Assembly: GCA_030372335.1 (NCBI GenBank)
Contig: JAUDCW010000024.1
Source of the DNA: JALCOL01 sp022649665
Lineage (GTDB): Bacteria > Bacillota > Bacilli > Lactobacillales > Enterococcaceae
Length of the DNA: 28,292 nt
Direction: 5' to 3' (one strand)
Shown here: piece by piece, positions 1 through 7,719 of the stretch
Numbering within the stretch: position 1 is the first letter of the stretch
Layout: each line of letters begins with the position of its first letter
Position numbers and translations under genes: made by a program
Notes under the pieces: generated by a model
What the model saw: only the letters and a program-made list of their open reading frames with translations
Told to the model about the DNA's origin: nothing
Databases searched by the model: none

Positions 1-10
1 CCATTTTCTT

Positions 11-52
11 AAAACAAAAAATCCCAAGCAGGTATTTCTGCTCGCCTGGGAT
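11..52 (-). terminator. Leftward intrinsic terminator or attenuator
   Basis: Read on the minus strand, this is a stem (ATCCCA pairing with TGGGAT at 21-26/47-52, then AGCAG with CTGCT at 27-31/38-42, with a 4-nt bulge) followed by a U-rich tract from 20 down to 11. No minus-strand gene lies between it and the rightward promoter at 132. It therefore either ends a very short transcript or is an attenuator in the leader of a leftward gene beyond the window. There is no U-tract on the plus strand. Confidence 0.55.
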
Positions 53-131
53 CCACTACATTTTATTCAGTTTGAAAGCTCTCCAACACTATTTGACGAA
101 GAGCCGTTTTTTTGTGTCCAAGTCCTTTTCT

Positions 132-160
132 TTGAAACAATCTGCTGCTTTTTTTATAAT
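132..160 (+). promoter_or_regulatory. SigA-type promoter of the aldo/keto reductase gene
   Basis: TTGAAA at 132-137 and a consensus TATAAT at 155-160 are separated by exactly 17 bases. The predicted start of transcription is near 167, at the ribosome binding site, so the leader would be very short. Confidence 0.7.
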
Positions 161-181
161 AGTCGCAAGAGGTGAGTCATT

Positions 182-1030
182 ATGAAAAAGACGATCATCG
201 CCGGCAGAACAGTTCCGGCAATCGGCATGGGAACTTGGCATATGGGAGAAGATCCCGCACGCCGCGCTCAAGAGATCGAAACGATCCGGACTGGGATCGA
301 AGCCGGGGTCCAAGTGATCGATACAGCTGAAATGTATGGCGAAGGCAAAGCGGAAAGCTTGCTTGGCGAAGCATTAAAAACTGTTGAGCGCAGCCGGCTC
401 TTTCTGATCAGCAAGGTTTATCCGTGGAATGCTTCAAAGAAACAATTGCCGATCAGTTTAGACAAAAGTTTGCAGCGGCTCGGGACGGAGTATCTGGATC
501 TGTATCTTTTGCACTGGATCGGCAGTGTTCCGTTTGAAGAAACAGTCGAAGCAATGGAAGAGGCCAAAAAAAGCGGAAAGATCAAAAACTGGGGCGTTTC
601 TAATTTCGATACGTCTGAGATGAAAGAACTCTGGAAAGTCAAAAACGGCAAAAATTGTGTGGTAAATGAAGTGCTGTACAATCTGGGCAGCCGCGGGATC
701 GAGTTTGATCTGCTGCCGTGGATGAGAGAACAAAATCTGCCGCTGATCGCTTATTCACCGCTTGCCCAGGGTGACTCGCTCGGCAATCGGTTTCATGAAG
801 ATCCGCTGCTGCAAAAAATCGCAGCCGCTCATCAGTGTTCGATCGAACAGCTGCTTTTAGCATGGGCGATCCGCGACGGCAAAACGATCGCCATCCCGCA
901 AGCCGGCACGCCGCAACATGTGAAAGATAATTATGCAGCGGGAAGTTTAGTGCTGAGTGCGGAAGAATGGCAGGAGCTGGCCGAGCATTATCCGAAACCG
1001 ACCACGAAACAATCATTAGCAGTTCTTTGA
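182..1030 (+). CDS. Aldo/keto reductase
   Basis: This 282-residue protein is a cytosolic NADPH-dependent aldo/keto reductase, which reduces aldehydes or ketones to alcohols. It has the usual length for the bacterial (beta/alpha)8-barrel branch. The catalytic tetrad is visible: Asp47 and Tyr52 in DTAEMYG, Lys78 in ISKVYPW and His111 in LLHWIG. A late NWGVSN segment and a C-terminal AIPQAGTP phosphate-binding stretch also fit the family. The start is supported by AGGTGA at 170-175, 6 nt upstream of ATG. The gene is monocistronic: its own promoter lies at 132-160 and a terminator follows at 1066. The natural substrate cannot be inferred; related enzymes act on methylglyoxal, 2,5-diketogluconate or sugars. 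Confidence 0.92.
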   Translation: MKKTIIAGRTVPAIGMGTWHMGEDPARRAQEIETIRTGIEAGVQVIDTAEMYGEGKAESLLGEALKTVERSRLFLISKVYPWNASKKQLPISLDKSLQRLGTEYLDLYLLHWIGSVPFEETVEAMEEAKKSGKIKNWGVSNFDTSEMKELWKVKNGKNCVVNEVLYNLGSRGIEFDLLPWMREQNLPLIAYSPLAQGDSLGNRFHEDPLLQKIAAAHQCSIEQLLLAWAIRDGKTIAIPQAGTPQHVKDNYAAGSLVLSAEEWQELAEHYPKPTTKQSLAVL

Positions 1031-1065
1031 TTTGCTGAAAAGGAACCCTAATTATCCGGAAACCG

Positions 1066-1099
1066 CAGCTGTGACCATGATTTGGTCACGGCTGTTTTT
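1066..1099 (+). terminator. Intrinsic terminator after the aldo/keto reductase
   Basis: A 12-bp stem (CAGCTGTGACCA at 1066-1077 pairing with TGGTCACGGCTG at 1083-1094, one G-U pair) is followed by five T residues. Confidence 0.85.
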
Positions 1100-1194
1100 G
1101 TGCTCCAAAGCGCAGGAAAACCGCAGCGAATCATGATTTATCAGCCAAAATTCGCTATACTGGAATTAAGAGAATGGTGAAAGTTGGGAATTTG

Positions 1195-2925
1195 ATGAAA
1201 AAAAGTGTGCGGCGGATCTGCGGCGCTTGTCTGCTGATGATTTGTCTAGTTTCGCTCAGCGGTTCTGAGCGATATTCGCTGATTACCCGAATGCGCGCAG
1301 ACGGCTGGAATTTGAGCGGGCAAGAGTGGTCATTTTGGGAATCCGGCGAAAGACAGAAGGGCTGGCTTTGGCTCGGAAAATATTGGTATTATTTTGATGA
1401 AAAAGGCAAAATGGCGACCGGAAAAAAACAAATCAGCGGCGGGAACTATTATTTTCACGCGGACGGGGCGATGGCGACTGGCTGGCAAAAAGTAAATCGC
1501 AGCTGGCACTATTATGCATCAAATGGCCAAGCAGCAGCCGGCTGGCAGGAATTGAACGGAAAACGGTACTACTTCAATCCGGACGGGCGAATGACGAGCG
1601 GCTGGAAGCCGCTGGCTGAGAAATGGTATTATTTCAAGCCGGATGGCGCACTGGCAGTTGGCTGGCAAAAAATCGATAACGGCTGGTATTATTTCAATTC
1701 AGACGGTGCTGCCGCAACGGGCTGGCAAGTACTCGCCGGTGTTCATTATTATTTTCTTGCGGATGGCAAAATGGCAGCTGGCTGGCAAAAAATCGAAAAT
1801 GACTGGCATTACTTTTCCGCAGCCGGAGTGCAAGCGAAAGGCTGGCAGAATATCAGCGGGGCTTCTTACTATTTTAATGGACGGGGCAAAATGGTGACCG
1901 GCTGGAAAAACGTGAACGGAACAAAACGCTATCTGGCCCCTAATGGTAAGATGGCGGTCGGTTGGGAAAGTATCAATGGTTTTTGGTATCGTTTCGATGC
2001 AAACGGCACGATGCTGACCGGCTGGCAGCAAGATCACGGGAAAGACTATTATTTGAATAGCGAGGGGCAAGCGGCGACTGGATTTCGTGAAATGGAAGGA
2101 CACAGATACTATTTTGATGATTCCGGGGCACGCTTCAGCGGTACAGTTACTTTTGGCGAACGCACATATTCTTTCGGGACCGATGGAAATCTGATCGCCG
2201 CAACGGGTAAGAATGCAAGCCTTTCGATCGTTTATCATCGCGGACTCTCCAGTCAAGCACCAGACAGCACTTTGCCGGCGTTTGAACTCGTTCCGCATGG
2301 AGCGTACGGGATCGAAACTGATGTCCGGATGACTAAAGATGGTTACTGGGTCTTGTCTCACGATCCTTCAGTCAGCTCGATGACCGACAATACTGGGCAA
2401 ATCGCTGACTATACTTTGGCGCAGCTAAAAAGCATGAGAATCACTAAAGGGGTCAATGCGGGACAATATCCAAACAATACGTACTGCACACTGGAAGAGT
2501 ATCTGAAAGTCAATCATCAAAAAGGAACCATTCCGTATATCGAGATCAAACCAGATCCGCGGCTGCACGCTGAACAAATCAGCGCGCTGCTGCATGTTAT
2601 TGAAGCAAACGGCTTTTTGGGGACAGCCCATATTCTTTCGCTTGATATGAATATCCTGCAGCTGGTGCGCCATGCTTCTCCGAGCGCAAAACTGGACGTT
2701 TTGATGCCATATTGGGGAGATGCTTTTCGCGATACGGCGTTGACGCTTGGCGGCGAAGTTTGGGTCTCCTGCAACTATCAAGGATTGAATCCGGCAGCGA
2801 TCCGCCAAATCCAAGAAGCGGGACTGCCGCTCGCGGTCTGGACGATCAATTCGCCCTTTGAGGCGGAGTATTTCGTGAACCGTGGGCTGACTAATATCGT
2901 GACTGCGAATCTTCATTTATTTTAA
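1195..2925 (+). CDS. Secreted glycerophosphodiester phosphodiesterase with 15 cell-wall-binding repeats
   Basis: This protein (576 residues from this start) combines a signal peptide, a repeat region and an enzyme. The N-terminus (MKKSVRRIC plus a hydrophobic stretch) is an export signal. Residues about 37-335 are 15 tandem units of 19-20 residues of the form GWxxxxGxxYYFxxDGxMxx, the choline/glucan-binding cell-wall repeat pattern. Residues about 345-576 are a GDPD domain: HRG with His348 and Arg349, ETD with Glu374 and Asp376, HD with His389, and a later YIEIKPD. It probably hydrolyses glycerophosphodiesters, such as teichoic acid or lipid headgroup fragments, at the cell surface. The start is ambiguous. 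ATG at 1174 is in frame, but a -10 TATACT at 1156-1161 would leave almost no leader for it, and the ATG at 1195 gives a cleaner signal peptide. The gene appears monocistronic. Confidence 0.88.
   Translation: MKKSVRRICGACLLMICLVSLSGSERYSLITRMRADGWNLSGQEWSFWESGERQKGWLWLGKYWYYFDEKGKMATGKKQISGGNYYFHADGAMATGWQKVNRSWHYYASNGQAAAGWQELNGKRYYFNPDGRMTSGWKPLAEKWYYFKPDGALAVGWQKIDNGWYYFNSDGAAATGWQVLAGVHYYFLADGKMAAGWQKIENDWHYFSAAGVQAKGWQNISGASYYFNGRGKMVTGWKNVNGTKRYLAPNGKMAVGWESINGFWYRFDANGTMLTGWQQDHGKDYYLNSEGQAATGFREMEGHRYYFDDSGARFSGTVTFGERTYSFGTDGNLIAATGKNASLSIVYHRGLSSQAPDSTLPAFELVPHGAYGIETDVRMTKDGYWVLSHDPSVSSMTDNTGQIADYTLAQLKSMRITKGVNAGQYPNNTYCTLEEYLKVNHQKGTIPYIEIKPDPRLHAEQISALLHVIEANGFLGTAHILSLDMNILQLVRHASPSAKLDVLMPYWGDAFRDTALTLGGEVWVSCNYQGLNPAAIRQIQEAGLPLAVWTINSPFEAEYFVNRGLTNIVTANLHLF
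1324..2217 (+). repeat. Tandem 60-bp coding repeats (cell-wall-binding units)
   Basis: About fifteen diverged units of roughly 60 bp recur here, typically beginning GGCTGGCA (Gly-Trp-Gln) and containing TATTATTT (Tyr-Tyr-Phe). They encode the cell-wall-binding repeats of the surface phosphodiesterase. The copies differ at many positions, so the array is old rather than freshly amplified. It is not a CRISPR array, because there is no constant repeat with unique spacers. Confidence 0.85.
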
Positions 2926-3199
2926 GAGAACTGCAGCGGGCCAAAACGAATGAGATGACAGTTGCTTGCTTTTAATGGCGGGAGAGGCAGTCATATTTGA
3001 TGAAGAATGCAAATAACTTTTGAAAACGACATTAAAAATAGCACCATTTGACAAAGAAAGGCAGCTTCAAACAAAAAATAACAAACGAATCAGAAAATAA
3101 AAGAATGAACTGGTATTTATACTGATAAATGAGATAACTAAATATTTAATGGAAAAAGCTGGCCATTCCCCGCTTTGATTGCTTAAAAAAACCGCCGAT
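2926..3199. other. Gene-free AT-rich interval
   Basis: About 270 bases separate the phosphodiesterase from the opuC promoter. I see no credible coding frame, RNA gene or strong terminator. A perfect TTGACA at 3048-3053 has no matching -10 at a suitable distance, and a weak interrupted dyad (ATGAC/GTCAT) spans 2954-2995. Confidence 0.5.
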
Positions 3200-3228
3200 T
3201 TGAAAACGTCATGAAAATATGTAATAAT
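3200..3228 (+). promoter_or_regulatory. Promoter of the opuC operon
   Basis: TTGAAA at 3200-3205 and AATAAT at 3223-3228 are 17 bases apart. They lie 56 bases upstream of the opuCA start in an AT-rich stretch. Confidence 0.55.
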
Positions 3229-3283
3229 TAAAGTTATGTTTTGCACAATTGCGTAATATATTCAGAAAATAGAGGTGAAAAGA

Positions 3284-4447
3284 TTGATAGAATTTCAAGA
3301 TGTGACAAAAATCTATAAGGGCGGCAAGGTCGCCGTAGAAGACGTAAATCTTTCTTTTGAAAAAGGAGAATTTATTTGTTTTATCGGGACCAGCGGCAGC
3401 GGAAAGACAACTTGCATGCGGATGATCAACCGCATGAATGAGCCGACCAAAGGAAAGATCCTGATCAACGGCAAAAATGTGAAAGATATCAATCCAGTCG
3501 AATTGCGGCGCAAGATCGGCTATGTGATCCAAAGCATCGGTTTGATCCCGCATATGACGATCATGGAAAACATTACCCTTGTTCAAAAGCTTTTAAAGGT
3601 CAGCGAAGAGGAACGCCGGCAGACGGCGGAAAAAATGATCGATCTGGTCGAACTTCCGCGTGAGATGCTTGACCGCTACCCGAGCGAACTATCAGGCGGA
3701 CAGCAGCAGCGGATCGGCGTCGTGCGTGCTTTGGCAGCCGATCAAGATATTATTTTGATGGATGAGCCTTTTGGAGCTCTCGATCCGATCACACGGGATT
3801 CACTGCAGGACCTGGTAAAAAATCTGCAAGAGCATTTAGGAAAAACGATCGTCTTTGTAACACACGATATGGATGAAGCGCTCAATTTGGCGAATCGGAT
3901 CGTGGTGATGAGCAAAGGGAAAGTCGTTCAATTTGATACTCCTGAAAATATTTTGCGCCATCCGGCGAATTCTTTTGTCGAGGAGCTGCTGGGAGAAGAT
4001 CGCCTTTTGCAAGCAAAATCAGATATTACGACCGTAAAAGAAGTGATGAATCCGCGGGTCATTACGATCACGCCAGGCAAATCTTTGCAGCAGGCGATCA
4101 AACTGATGCGGGAAAAACGGGTCGACTCGCTATTTGTAACCGACGATGCTGATATCTTGAAAGGGATCATCGATGTCGAAACGATCAACCAGATGCGCGG
4201 CAGAGCGTCAAGTGTCGGCGATATTTTGAATTCGAAAGTCTTTTATGTGAACCAAAATACGTTGTTGCGGGATTCGATGCAGCGGATCTTAAAGCGCGGC
4301 GTGAAAAATGTCCCGGTCGTCGATGATGAAAAGCGGATCGTCGGGATCCTGACGCGGGCATCGTTAGTCGACTTGGTCTATGACGTGATCTGGGGAGACG
4401 AATCAAGCATTGGCAGTGCCGCAGAATCAGTCAACGAGGAGGCGTAG
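3284..4447 (+). CDS. opuCA: Glycine betaine/carnitine/choline ABC transporter ATPase with CBS domains (OpuCA)
   Basis: This 387-residue protein is the ATPase that powers uptake of compatible solutes during osmotic stress. It has Walker A GTSGSGKT (35-42), signature LSGGQQQ (137-143), Walker B ILMDEP (157-162) and switch His194. Two C-terminal CBS domains follow (about 254-305 and 312-365); in this family they sense ionic strength or nucleotides such as c-di-AMP. An upstream in-frame GTG at 3275 lies inside the Shine-Dalgarno sequence AGAGGTGA (3271-3278), so TTG at 3284, 5 nt beyond it, is the better start and gives the usual MIEF N-terminus. It is the first gene of opuCA-CB-CC-CD, and its last codons carry the GAGGAGG site for opuCB. 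Confidence 0.93.
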   Translation: MIEFQDVTKIYKGGKVAVEDVNLSFEKGEFICFIGTSGSGKTTCMRMINRMNEPTKGKILINGKNVKDINPVELRRKIGYVIQSIGLIPHMTIMENITLVQKLLKVSEEERRQTAEKMIDLVELPREMLDRYPSELSGGQQQRIGVVRALAADQDIILMDEPFGALDPITRDSLQDLVKNLQEHLGKTIVFVTHDMDEALNLANRIVVMSKGKVVQFDTPENILRHPANSFVEELLGEDRLLQAKSDITTVKEVMNPRVITITPGKSLQQAIKLMREKRVDSLFVTDDADILKGIIDVETINQMRGRASSVGDILNSKVFYVNQNTLLRDSMQRILKRGVKNVPVVDDEKRIVGILTRASLVDLVYDVIWGDESSIGSAAESVNEEA

Positions 4448-4450
4448 TCA

Positions 4451-5089
4451 ATGTCCGAATTTTTTGCAAAATACGGTGCGGAAATCGCATCTAAAACATT
4501 TGAACATATTTATATCTCAGCCGTTGCTTTGGCGCTGGGGATCTTGATCGCAGTGCCGCTGGGGATTCTTTTGACGAGACTGCCGCGAACCGCAAATATC
4601 GTGATCGGCTTGACCAGTGCGCTGCAGACTGTTCCGTCACTGGCGCTTTTGACTTTGATGATCCCGATCTTCGGAGTCGGCAAATTGCCGGCGATCATCG
4701 CCTTGTTTATTTATTCATTATTGCCGATTTTGCGCAATACGTATGTCGGGATGAAGAATGTCGATGCGAATTATGTCGATGTGGCCAAAGGAATGGGAAT
4801 GACGAATATGCAGTCGATCATGATGGTCGAGCTGCCGCTGACGATCCCGACGATCATGGCTGGGATCCGGCTGGCCGCTGTTTATGTGATCGCTTGGGCG
4901 ACGCTCGCGTCTTATATCGGCGCCGGCGGACTTGGCGATTTGATCTTCAGCGGTCTCAACAATTACCAGCCGGAGCTGATTTTCGGCGGGACGATCCCGG
5001 TGACGATTTTGGCGATCTTGGCTGATTATCTTCTGGGGATGCTCGAACATCGCTTGACCCCGAAAGCACTGAGGGGGGAAGCTTCATGA
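4451..5089 (+). CDS. opuCB: OpuC permease subunit OpuCB
   Basis: This 212-residue integral membrane permease belongs to the binding-protein-dependent inner membrane family. It has several hydrophobic helices and the cytoplasmic coupling loop around VAKGMGMTNMQSIMMVELPL, which contacts the OpuCA ATPase. Length and sequence match OpuCB/ProW-type subunits, which pair with OpuCD to form the channel. It starts 3 nt after opuCA with GAGGAGG upstream, and its stop overlaps the opuCC start (ATGA at 5086-5089), implying coupled translation. Confidence 0.93.
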   Translation: MSEFFAKYGAEIASKTFEHIYISAVALALGILIAVPLGILLTRLPRTANIVIGLTSALQTVPSLALLTLMIPIFGVGKLPAIIALFIYSLLPILRNTYVGMKNVDANYVDVAKGMGMTNMQSIMMVELPLTIPTIMAGIRLAAVYVIAWATLASYIGAGGLGDLIFSGLNNYQPELIFGGTIPVTILAILADYLLGMLEHRLTPKALRGEAS

Positions 5090-6000
5090 AAAAATGGAAA
5101 TGGCTCGTTTGGCTGTTTTCCTGTTTGCTGCTGAGCAGCTGCTCGCTGCCGGGGTTGAAGTCGAACAGCAGCGGCGACACGATCGCGATCACGGGCGGGA
5201 TCACTTCGGAAACGCAGATCTTAGCAAGTTTAGTCGCCGGGATGGTCGAACACTATACCGATAAAGATACGACGATCATCAACAACTTAGCGACGACTAC
5301 GATCAATCATCAAGCGATGCTGAACGGCGATGCGCAGATCTCTGCCGCACGCTACACAGGGACTGACTTAACGACTACTTTGGGACTGGATGCGATCAAA
5401 GATCCGAAAGAAGCTTTCGACGTCGTCAAGCGGGATTTTGAAAAAAGATTCCATCAGACTTGGTTTCCGTCATATGGATTTGAGAATACGTATGTCTTCT
5501 TGGTCCGCAAGGATACCGCAGAAAAATATCATTTGAAAAAGGTCAGCGATTTGAAAAATGTTGCGGATGAGCTGGTGGCTGGAGTCGATACTTCATGGAT
5601 CACCCGTAAAGGCGACGGCTACGAGGGCTTTAAGAAAACATACGGCTTTGAGTTCCAATCGATTTTGCCGATGCAGATCGGACTGGTCTATGATGCGGTC
5701 GAAGCGCGCAAAATGGATATCGTTTTGGGCTATTCGACGGACGGGCGGATCGCCAGCTATGATCTGGTGATGCTGGAAGACGACCTGAATTTCTTCCCGC
5801 CATATGATGCGGCGCCGGTCATTGACGATGATCTGCTCAAAAAAGTGCCGCAGCTGAAAGAAGCCTTGGGACGCTTGGGCGGAACGATCACAACGAAAGA
5901 AATGCAAAAGCTCAATTACCGCGCTGATAACGATTTGATCGAGCCCAGCATCGTTGCCAAAGAATTCTTGCAAAAACATCGCTATTTTGAAGGGAAGTGA
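5086..6000 (+). CDS. opuCC: OpuC substrate-binding lipoprotein OpuCC
   Basis: This 304-residue lipoprotein is anchored to the outer face of the membrane. It delivers quaternary ammonium solutes (glycine betaine, carnitine or choline) to the OpuCB/CD channel. The N-terminus MKKWKWLVW plus a hydrophobic stretch ends in the lipobox LSSC, with Cys19 as the acylated residue. The rest is an OpuAC-type binding domain beginning with IAITGGITSETQ and continuing with SARYTGTDL. Several aromatic residues, including those in SYGFENTY, are candidates for the cation-binding cage. It overlaps opuCB by 4 nt. Confidence 0.93.
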   Translation: MKKWKWLVWLFSCLLLSSCSLPGLKSNSSGDTIAITGGITSETQILASLVAGMVEHYTDKDTTIINNLATTTINHQAMLNGDAQISAARYTGTDLTTTLGLDAIKDPKEAFDVVKRDFEKRFHQTWFPSYGFENTYVFLVRKDTAEKYHLKKVSDLKNVADELVAGVDTSWITRKGDGYEGFKKTYGFEFQSILPMQIGLVYDAVEARKMDIVLGYSTDGRIASYDLVMLEDDLNFFPPYDAAPVIDDDLLKKVPQLKEALGRLGGTITTKEMQKLNYRADNDLIEPSIVAKEFLQKHRYFEGK

Positions 6001-6005
6001 GCGGA

Positions 6006-6680
6006 ATGAATCTGCAAAATATGAATCTTTTTGAACAGTTTCTGTATTATTTTAAAGAAAATGGCGGATATGTTTTCAGCCAATTCGTCCGCCACTTTTT
6101 GATCTCGATCTATGGCGTTTTGTTTGCGGCGATCCTCGCGATCCCGCTTGGCATTTTGATCTCGCGCCGGCGGAAAGTTGCCGCATGGGTGATCCGTCTG
6201 GCCAATATCATCCAAACAGTGCCTTCTTTGGCAATGGTCTCGATTTTGATGATCGGACTCGGACTCGGCGTCAATGTCGTGATCGTGACGGTTTTCTTGT
6301 ATTCACTCTTGCCGATCATTTCCAACACGTATACCGGGATGATCCAAGTCGACCCGGGCATATTGGATGTCGGCAAAGGGATGGGCATGACACCTTGGCA
6401 GCGGCTTTATATGATCGAACTGCCGCTTTCGGTGTCGGTGATCATGGCCGGGATCAGAAATGCTTTGGTCGTTGCGATCGGGATCACGGCGATCGGCGCT
6501 TTTGTCGGTGCCGGCGGACTGGGAGACATCATCATCCGCGGAACGAACGCGACAGACGGCTCGGCGATCATTTTGGCAGGAGCCTTGCCGACCGCCTTTA
6601 TGGCGATCATCACCGACTGGATCTTAGGACATGTCGAGCGCTTGCTCGATCCCGCCAGCCGGACTTCGAAACGAGGATAA
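6006..6680 (+). CDS. opuCD: OpuC permease subunit OpuCD
   Basis: This is the second permease of the OpuC importer (224 residues), paralogous to OpuCB. The coupling-loop sequence VGKGMGMTPWQRLYMIELPL and the helical pattern match it. A GTG at 5997 is in frame, but it sits on top of the Shine-Dalgarno AGGGAAG (5991-5997), so ATG at 6006 is preferred. It is the last gene of the operon and is followed at once by a strong terminator. Confidence 0.92.
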   Translation: MNLQNMNLFEQFLYYFKENGGYVFSQFVRHFLISIYGVLFAAILAIPLGILISRRRKVAAWVIRLANIIQTVPSLAMVSILMIGLGLGVNVVIVTVFLYSLLPIISNTYTGMIQVDPGILDVGKGMGMTPWQRLYMIELPLSVSVIMAGIRNALVVAIGITAIGAFVGAGGLGDIIIRGTNATDGSAIILAGALPTAFMAIITDWILGHVERLLDPASRTSKRG

Positions 6681-6688
6681 ACAAAGCG

Positions 6689-6724
6689 ACCGAAAAACGT
6701 CTTCCCGGCGTTTTTCGGTTTTTC
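6689..6724 (+). terminator. Terminator of the opuC operon
   Basis: A perfect 11-bp stem, ACCGAAAAACG (6689-6699) pairing with CGTTTTTCGGT (6709-6719), is followed by a T-run. Confidence 0.9.
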
Positions 6725-6726
6725 TA

Positions 6727-6756
6727 TTGCCTTTTGCACGCGTGTGCTCGTATAAT
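6727..6756 (+). promoter_or_regulatory. Promoter of the EamA transporter gene
   Basis: A consensus TATAAT at 6751-6756 has TTGCCT at 6727-6732, 18 bases upstream. It lies between the opuC terminator and the transporter start. Confidence 0.5.
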
Positions 6757-6801
6757 AACGTTTGTGCAGATTTTTATGAAGACAGGACAGGATGGGGAAA
6801 C

Positions 6802-7695
6802 ATGAAAAAAGTAATTGGAACGATCGGACTTTTGCTGGTGGCGATGATTTGGGGCAGCGGTTTTGTGGTGAGCGATATTGCGCTGGAAACATATCATCCG
6901 CTGCAGATCAACGCCTTGCGTTTTTTGATCGCCGGCATACTGAGCATCCTGCTTTTTTGGAAAAAGCTGCAGCATTTAAGCTGGAAAACGATTCAAAAAG
7001 GGTGCGTTTTAGGGATCGTGCTGTTTGCGGCTTTTTTATTGCAGACACTCGGCCTGGCTGAGACGACTGCTTCGAAAAATGCCTTTTTGACGGCTGTCAA
7101 TGTCGTTTTGGTCCCGATCCTCGGATTTTTGATCTATCGCTTTCCTTTGCAGCGCAAAACGCTCTTTGGAGCTGTTTTTACACTGATTGGGATCGGCCTG
7201 ATCTCGCTTGACCACCTAGGTGCGATCAATCGCGGCGATTTGCTGACGCTTCTTTGCGCGGTGCTGTTTGCTTTTCAAATTCTTTTAACCAGCCGCTTTT
7301 TGGCAAAAGAAGATGCGGTGGTGCTGACGGTCGTTCAACTGAATACGGCGGGGATCCTTGGTCTGGCTTTCTGCTTGGTTGCCGGATTGCCGCTTTATCA
7401 CGCTCAGTGGCAGGGAAATACGGCCGTTTTTTACTTAGGGGCGTTCAGTACGCTGCTGGCATATTTGATCCAGACAAGTGTGCAAAAATGGATCAGCAGT
7501 GCCGAAACCGCCGTGATTCTTTCACTTGAATCTTTTTTCGGGATGGTCGGATCGGTCTTGGTTCTCCATGAGGCGCTTACGCTGAAACTGATCGGCGGGG
7601 CTGCTTTGATTTTGTGCGGGGTCCTGATCACCGAATGGCAGCCGAAAAGGACGCTTGTGCAGATGAAACAAAAAGGACTTGACCAGGAAGAGTGA
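6802..7695 (+). CDS. EamA/DMT-family transporter
   Basis: This 297-residue protein belongs to the drug/metabolite transporter superfamily. It has about ten hydrophobic helices in two homologous EamA halves, with the family-typical WGSGFVVSD in helix 1 and NALRFLIAG soon after. Such proteins export amino acids, metabolites or drugs; the substrate here is unknown. The frame is open much further upstream, but that extension crosses the opuC terminator. The ATG at 6802, just after GGGGA and downstream of its own promoter, gives a normal family N-terminus. Its last codons form the left arm of the terminator shared with gap. Confidence 0.88.
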   Translation: MKKVIGTIGLLLVAMIWGSGFVVSDIALETYHPLQINALRFLIAGILSILLFWKKLQHLSWKTIQKGCVLGIVLFAAFLLQTLGLAETTASKNAFLTAVNVVLVPILGFLIYRFPLQRKTLFGAVFTLIGIGLISLDHLGAINRGDLLTLLCAVLFAFQILLTSRFLAKEDAVVLTVVQLNTAGILGLAFCLVAGLPLYHAQWQGNTAVFYLGAFSTLLAYLIQTSVQKWISSAETAVILSLESFFGMVGSVLVLHEALTLKLIGGAALILCGVLITEWQPKRTLVQMKQKGLDQEE

Positions 7696-7719
7696 TCTTC
7701 TCGGTCAAGTCCTTTTTTT
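7671..7719. terminator. Bidirectional terminator between eamA and gap
   Basis: AAAAGGACTTGACC (7671-7684) pairs with GGTCAAGTCCTTTT (7703-7716). T-runs follow on both strands, so one hairpin serves the two convergent genes. It overlaps the coding end of the EamA gene. Confidence 0.9.

Noticed and set aside
89..313. Minus-strand open frame of 74 codons near the left edge
   Set aside because: It overlaps the aldo/keto reductase start and promoter and has no recognisable features. It is the only candidate for the leftward terminator at 11-52, but that is too weak to call it a gene.
1324..2217. Possible CRISPR or satellite repeats
   Set aside because: The periodicity is about 60 bp, in frame, and explained by cell-wall-binding protein repeats. 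There is no constant repeat/unique spacer structure.
6185..6805. Plus-strand open frame of 206 codons overlapping opuCD
   Set aside because: It is in another frame of a clear permease gene, with an Arg/Asp/His-rich composition typical of shadow frames, and it crosses the opuC terminator.
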